64,000 nt of DNA from positions 186,001 through 250,000 of the forward strand of contig NC_014643.1 in assembly GCF_000164695.2 (NCBI RefSeq), given 5' to 3'. The notes under the pieces were generated by a model. It saw nothing but the letters and a program-made list of their open reading frames with translations, had not been told where the DNA came from and ran no database searches. This DNA is from Rothia dentocariosa ATCC 17931. Lineage in GTDB: Bacteria > Actinomycetota > Actinomycetes > Actinomycetales > Micrococcaceae. The position numbers were made by a program, and so were the translations under genes. How positions within the stretch are numbered: the first letter of the stretch is position 1; every line of letters begins with the position of its first letter. This document shows positions 60,310-64,000 of the stretch, in pieces.

Positions 60310-61050
60310 CTACTGCATGATCAGACCGCCGTCTACCGTATACGAGCTACCCGTCACATAGCTGGCCTCATCAGAGAGCAGGAATAGCGCGACCGCGGCG
60401 GCTTCACGCGCATCGCCCACACGCTTGAGGAGCACTGCCTCGGCAAGCCGTTCCTCGAATTGGGCACGCATCTCATCGGGAAGAACCGACCTCAGGTTGC
60501 TCGTAATCGGCCCGGGAACCAGGCTATTCACCCGAATATTGCGCGGTGCAAGCTCGGAGGCCCACCCGCGCGCCGCCGCCAGAATAGCAGCTTTTGTTGC
60601 GGCATAGGCAGAGACTATAGGTGCTCCCTCATAAGCCGCCGTCGAAGACGTCACTAGCACCGACCCGCCGTCTTTCACATATGGAGAAAGCGCGCCCATT
60701 TGGATCATCGGTGCCACCACATTCACCTTAAATATCTGATCGAGAGTCGCCTGATCCATCTCTTCTAAAGGACCTCCGGCTGCGTATGCGGCATTGAGCC
60801 ACACACCATCCAACGCACCAGCACGCTCCACCACGGGCATGATGCGCTCCAAAGTGTTGCCGTCCGAAACATCATCCAGAACGGCGGTAGCATGATCGCC
60901 CAACTCGGCTGCTGCAGCCTGCACATGACTTTCGGTACGACCCGTAAAGATAACGTGCGCGCCCTCTTCGATCAGGCGTTTTGCGCCCGCCAAACCAATA
61001 CCGCTGCTCGCGCCGGTAATCAGAATGGTCTTGTTTTCAAAGCGTTTCAT
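60310..61050 (-). CDS. SDR-family oxidoreductase
   Basis: 246 aa. ITGASSGIGLAGAKRL binds NAD(P), LNAAYAAGG replaces NNAG, catalytic Ser in LVTSSTAAYEG, and YAATKAAILAAARGWASEL has YxxxK; ends YTVDGGLIMQ. DUF-type membrane protein and MarR genes lie upstream on the same strand and may form a regulon. Confidence 0.92.
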   Translation of the reverse strand: MKRFENKTILITGASSGIGLAGAKRLIEEGAHVIFTGRTESHVQAAAAELGDHATAVLDDVSDGNTLERIMPVVERAGALDGVWLNAAYAAGGPLEEMDQATLDQIFKVNVVAPMIQMGALSPYVKDGGSVLVTSSTAAYEGAPIVSAYAATKAAILAAARGWASELAPRNIRVNSLVPGPITSNLRSVLPDEMRAQFEERLAEAVLLKRVGDAREAAAVALFLLSDEASYVTGSSYTVDGGLIMQ

Positions 61051-61307
61051 GGGGTTCCTCCTCGTTTTTTATGTTTACTCGATGACTAAATCCACGAAGT
61101 ACTTGGGAATACAACGCTCTTTTTAACACTACAGATTGAGGACAGAAATACCTAGAGTTTTTACTTAGAAGGACCGAGTGGCAGAGGACATTCGGAGCAG
61201 GTTTTTTCTGTTATGCACAGCTCCGCGTCCCAGTACCGCTGGCTGAGCCGGTGCACACGGGGGGCACATATCCTGCGGGCAATCCTTCCCTTCATTGAGG
61301 TCTATCC

Positions 61308-61661
61308 CTATATGCCCGGAACCGAAAAAGCGACGACCGTGTGGGCTGCCGCGCTGAGTGAGGGGAAGAATACCATGCCCCATTCTTTGCGTGTCCAGCC
61401 GATGAAGGCATCGCCCGCCTGTATGACCGCAAAAGTCGCAAGAAGCAGGACCACGGCACCGCCTCGAAAATAGAAGGGTGCAATAAGAACGGCTATTCCG
61501 GCTGGTATGGCGCGCACAGCATACATGTATACGTAGAAACGAGTATTAGCGTCAACGGAAGAAGCGTGAACCATAAGCCCGGGGCGGCACAGAGCCAATA
61601 CCGCGCTAGCGATTGTTACGAGTGCAGAAATAGTATTTATAGTTAGCAAAACGGGATTCAT
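61308..61661 (-). CDS. DUF4267-like four-helix membrane protein
   Basis: 117 aa with four hydrophobic helices and the segment STRFYVYMYAVRAIPAGIAV-like (here NTRFYVYMYAVRAIPAGIAV), followed by FAVIQAGDAFIGWTRKEWGM, a pattern of small DUF4267/DoxX-neighbour proteins. MarR gene is 28 bases upstream on the same strand; likely under MarR control. Function unknown. Confidence 0.65.
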   Translation of the reverse strand: MNPVLLTINTISALVTIASAVLALCRPGLMVHASSVDANTRFYVYMYAVRAIPAGIAVLIAPFYFRGGAVVLLLATFAVIQAGDAFIGWTRKEWGMVFFPSLSAAAHTVVAFSVPGI

Positions 61662-61689
61662 AGTAAACCTCCGCCGGTAGCTTTTCGTA

Positions 61690-62121
61690 TTATTCCTTAA
61701 GATGCTGAGATAAAACCTCTAGCGTCTCAAGAGCGGCAATAACAGATTCATGCTGATATGACCCACTCCATTGTTCGACCTGTTGGCGCCAGCGTTTTCG
61801 GATTTCCGCTAATTTCTGCTCGCCGTGTTCGGTCAAGGAATACCGTGGGGAACGTTTATGCGCAGGGTTTTCGACGGACATCACCAGCCCCTCATCCCGC
61901 AGGAGGTTGAGCTGCTTTTGCACGCCCTGCCGAGTTATTCCCATGCGTTCGGCGATTTGCGGTGAAGTACTCGGTTCTTTCGACATTGAGATTGCACCTA
62001 ATACTTGCCAGCGCGCAGTTGTGAGACCACTTTCGGCGGCGAACCGGTCTCCCCATGCGGTGAGTGTTCCGTTCACACGGAAGATCTGCACCACGAGTTC
62101 GCTGAGCAATGAAGCATCCAT
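61690..62121 (-). CDS. MarR-family regulator
   Basis: 143 aa from MDASLLSELVVQI. TTARWQVLGAISMSKEPSTS, QIAERMGITRQGVQKQLNLL (recognition helix) and GLVMSVENPAHKRSPRYSLT (wing) are the MarR core. GGAGG five bases before ATG 62121 excludes the start at 62148. A perfect palindrome lies about 42 bases upstream. Probably regulates itself and the downstream membrane protein. Confidence 0.92.
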   Translation of the reverse strand: MDASLLSELVVQIFRVNGTLTAWGDRFAAESGLTTARWQVLGAISMSKEPSTSPQIAERMGITRQGVQKQLNLLRDEGLVMSVENPAHKRSPRYSLTEHGEQKLAEIRKRWRQQVEQWSGSYQHESVIAALETLEVLSQHLKE

Positions 62122-62145
62122 TTTTTCCTCCAGCGGCAATTTTGG

Positions 62146-62178
62146 CAACCAGTTTACAAATATGACAACTGGTTGTCA
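62146..62178. promoter_or_regulatory. MarR operator
   Basis: TGACAAC-TG-GTTGTCA (62163-62178) is a perfect dyad; in addition CAACCAGTT (62146) and AACTGGTTG (62167) are exact complements. Position just upstream of the marR start fits autoregulation. Confidence 0.65.
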
Positions 62179-62330
62179 ATGCCTGATGCGAGATGCTACC
62201 AAGGCAAAAAGCACAGCCTATCTTCTATCATCAGCAATTTCTCAGAGTACATTGAGGATATATTCAGAACGTGTTGGTACATTATTTATACCGTATTCAA
62301 ATCATCATTGTATGAAAGATATAAAATACT

Positions 62331-62819
62331 ATGAGCACGTCCCGAAACCCCAGTAGAACTACTCATCCCGCGGAATATACTCGAAATAACACCCCTCAAA
62401 AAACTACATCTAAAGACTCTTCGCCTGAGTTCCAGAATTTCTCCAACACATATGAAAAATATCGTGCATATGGGTTCTCAGCCCCAGAAAATCCGCGCGG
62501 GTTCCGCAAAAGTTTGTTGCGTGTAGTTGCATGGATATGCTTTGTAGCTACGATTCCTTGGGCGCTTATCTTTATTATCCTCGGAGTAGCTGTTAGCGCT
62601 AATCTGCTGCATGTTACTAGTATTTTTATTATTAACCTAATTATCACACTTCTTGCCTTTCTTGCGGCAGTATCACTTGCGGCACTCCCTATCTTGGGAA
62701 CAATTAAGCTTTTCAAGCTCTCCCGCAAGAATCCTGAACAACCGGATGGCGGCGAAAAGTTTGCCGAGAAGGTTTTCAATTTCTTCGGCAAAATACTCGA
62801 TGGCGCAGACTATCTCTAA
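62331..62819 (+). CDS. Two-helix membrane protein of unknown function
   Basis: 162 aa. A polar N-terminus (Thr/Asn/Pro-rich, residues 1-60), helices LLRVVAWICFVATIPWALIF and IFIINLIITLLAFLAAVSLA with a third near 110-125, and a charged tail. No family recognised. No clear Shine-Dalgarno before ATG 62331 (TATAAAATACT), so it may be leaderless or the start may differ. Confidence 0.55.
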   Translation: MSTSRNPSRTTHPAEYTRNNTPQKTTSKDSSPEFQNFSNTYEKYRAYGFSAPENPRGFRKSLLRVVAWICFVATIPWALIFIILGVAVSANLLHVTSIFIINLIITLLAFLAAVSLAALPILGTIKLFKLSRKNPEQPDGGEKFAEKVFNFFGKILDGADYL

Positions 62820-63549
62820 ACATATATATATGGGAAATAGTTTGTTTGGAATTATCGATGACATAGGCAGAGAATAATGCCGACAAACATTCCAAACACC
62901 AGGCTTCAAATTATTCTCTCGACCCTATCCTCAAAGTGTTTTCATGATGGCGCATTCTCTTAGCGGGAGCGGAAGTTTATAGCGGGAGCACGGACCCCGA
63001 AGAAGATCTGCGCTCCCGAAGTTTGCGACCTGATCGGTGGATTACCCTGGTTAACGTATAGACCACAGTTACTGCCTTTACAAAGAATATAAAGACCCGG
63101 TGCATCCTGAAAGACCAGAATATACCAGGCGGCTTTTAGCACTATTAGATCTAATTTATCCGACAAACATACTCTTCAGATGCACCATGGTCAACAAAGG
63201 ACGGCGAGAGCTGCTTGGGGGTATCCCAAGTCAGAGTATGACTAAGCGATTGAGGGCGGTTGCGAATTATGCAGTGGTCAGTCCAGTGACGGCAAGAAAG
63301 CAACGGTTTCCACCTGCATGTGATTGGTGGCTGGTCGCTTCTTTCACCATCATACGTATAGCAGGGGTAGGAACCACTGTTTTTACTGTCATCTAAAGGA
63401 GCCCTAATAAATAATCCTCCATAAAGCATTAGAAACTCTATTTTAGATAAATATCATTTTTTATTTTATAAAAAATAAAAAGTATTGTTTTTTGAGAATA
63501 TTCAGGGAGCTTCCACGGAATACCCAGGCTAGAAGCTTAGGGTGAAGCC
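62820..63549. other. 730-base spacer without intact gene
   Basis: Contains a diverged family 1 repeat at 62973. Frames on either strand between 63100 and 63430 are short and unlike known proteins; a minus-strand piece NRPQSLSHTLTWDTP weakly recalls IS30 transposase ends. The last 120 bases are AT-rich and should hold the promoter of the gene at 63550. Confidence 0.45.
62973..63018. repeat. Diverged relative of repeat family 1 (copy D)
   Basis: CGGGAGC occurs at about 62964 and 62983 and GCTCCCG at 63012; the last two pair. Spacing and flanks differ from copies A-C (CGGAAGTTTATAGCGGGAGC), so only the core words are kept. Confidence 0.4.
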
Positions 63550-64000
63550 ATGACTACTAATAAGAACCTTCCAAAACCTGAGCATGGAACGCTCCAGGCT
63601 CAAGATGTTCATGAGATAAAGAAAGAACCTAAGGCAGATTCGACCAAGAAGCAGACCTCGTTTCCTCCTAGTCTTATAGCTGTGCAGACCATAAGGACTG
63701 TCATTGAATTTATATTAGTACTGCCATTACTCCCTTTGCTCACTATTGGTCTTGGAGGTTTCCTTCTTTTCCTGCCTTTTGGTTTGCATTTTATTTTGCA
63801 GGCTGTGGCATGGTCACGGGCAAAGAAAGAAACTCGGATCGCTTGGGTTGTAGGAATCAACATTTATAGCCTGATGATTGTTGCGCCTATTGGTGCTTTC
63901 TATACGTGGTTCATGATGGAGCTGCAGGTGGCAGCTCCAAACATAACAGGTGCTGATATTGGACTATTATGGTGGTCGCTAGGTGCCTGCGTTCTTGAAG
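63550..64000 (+). CDS. Membrane protein, N-terminal part (cut by window end)
   Basis: 150 codons are open to the window end. MTTNKNLPKPEHGTLQAQDV begins a polar N-terminus of about 50 residues, then helices LVLPLLPLLTIGLGGFLLF-like (from residue 62), LPFGLHFILQAVAW, WVVGINIYSLMIVAPIGAF and LLWWSLGACV. Built like the protein at 62331 (polar head, then helices), but not obviously the same family. AGGGTGAAG before the ATG. Family unknown. Confidence 0.6.
   Translation, partial: MTTNKNLPKPEHGTLQAQDVHEIKKEPKADSTKKQTSFPPSLIAVQTIRTVIEFILVLPLLPLLTIGLGGFLLFLPFGLHFILQAVAWSRAKKETRIAWVVGINIYSLMIVAPIGAFYTWFMMELQVAAPNITGADIGLLWWSLGACVLE

Noticed and set aside
63151..63429. Possible IS30 transposase end (NRPQSLSHTLTWDTP) on the minus strand
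   Set aside because: Only a few residues fit, there are no inverted repeats and no catalytic part; too weak to annotate as an element.
1..64000. Prophage, integrated conjugative element core, tRNA or rRNA genes
   Set aside because: No integrase, capsid, portal, relaxase or recognisable tRNA/rRNA sequence was found by reading both strands; the ychF region has cargo and repeat ends only.

Overview
The window looks like a chromosome segment of an actinobacterium of the Micrococcaceae, most like an oral Rothia species. This is inferred from moderate GC, frequent GTG/TTG starts, actinobacterial protein families (SepX/GlpR, LppP/LprE, DUF4011-type helicase, Mop, a LysR-type ligand domain without HTH) and the syntenic blocks ispH-xseA-xseB and galU-5-FTHF cyclo-ligase-fmdB. 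No tRNA, rRNA, CRISPR array or intact transposase was seen. Both ends cut through genes (azlC on the left, an unknown membrane protein on the right).

Layout. 1-9 kb: azlC end, tpx, a lipoprotein, small membrane and methyltransferase genes, an S51 peptidase, and two secreted proteins sharing an Ig-like module. 9-20 kb: accessory genes, including a TetR/NTF2-like/SDR group, DJ-1 and quinone oxidoreductase genes, a LCM-type methyltransferase, GlsB, VapBC, a frameshifted methyltransferase behind a DUF2867 gene, and a tandem pair of DGSW-repeat lipoproteins. 20-26 kb: mop, then a mosaic of three unknown genes and a decayed gene, punctuated by four copies of the ychF 3' end, with ychF itself at the right edge. 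26-30 kb: ABC transporter plus two-component system. 30-38 kb: ispH, xseAB, alaA and a minus-strand run of amino-acid, NUDIX, LysR-like and DedA-like genes. 38.7-39.1 kb: a candidate small RNA. 39-48 kb: sepX/glpR, galU, folate cyclo-ligase, fmdB and a large helicase-like protein. 48-56.5 kb: an alpha-glucoside utilisation locus. 56.6-64 kb: hydrolase, racemase, nitroreductase/HxlR, SDR, MarR and membrane proteins.

How the genes work together. The clearest pathway is the sugar locus. A MurR/RpiR regulator and a glucose-superfamily PTS EIICB permease (minus strand) face an endonuclease/exonuclease/phosphatase-family protein resembling maltose 6'-phosphate phosphatase (MapP), followed by two GH13 alpha-glucosidases. 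The GH13 enzymes carry Val or Ala after the nucleophile, predicting alpha-1,6 and alpha-1,4 preference. The inferred route is PTS import of a phosphorylated disaccharide, dephosphorylation, then hydrolysis.

Two structural features stand out. First, the ychF 3' end is repeated at four places downstream of ychF, as expected when mobile DNA repeatedly enters a gene's 3' end and restores it; the cargo includes a probable HEPN-like (RxxxxH) protein. Second, many gene ends carry long (55-75 nt) near-perfect hairpins. At least three sequence families recur, with compensatory base changes between copies, so the stem is apparently under selection, probably as bidirectional terminators.
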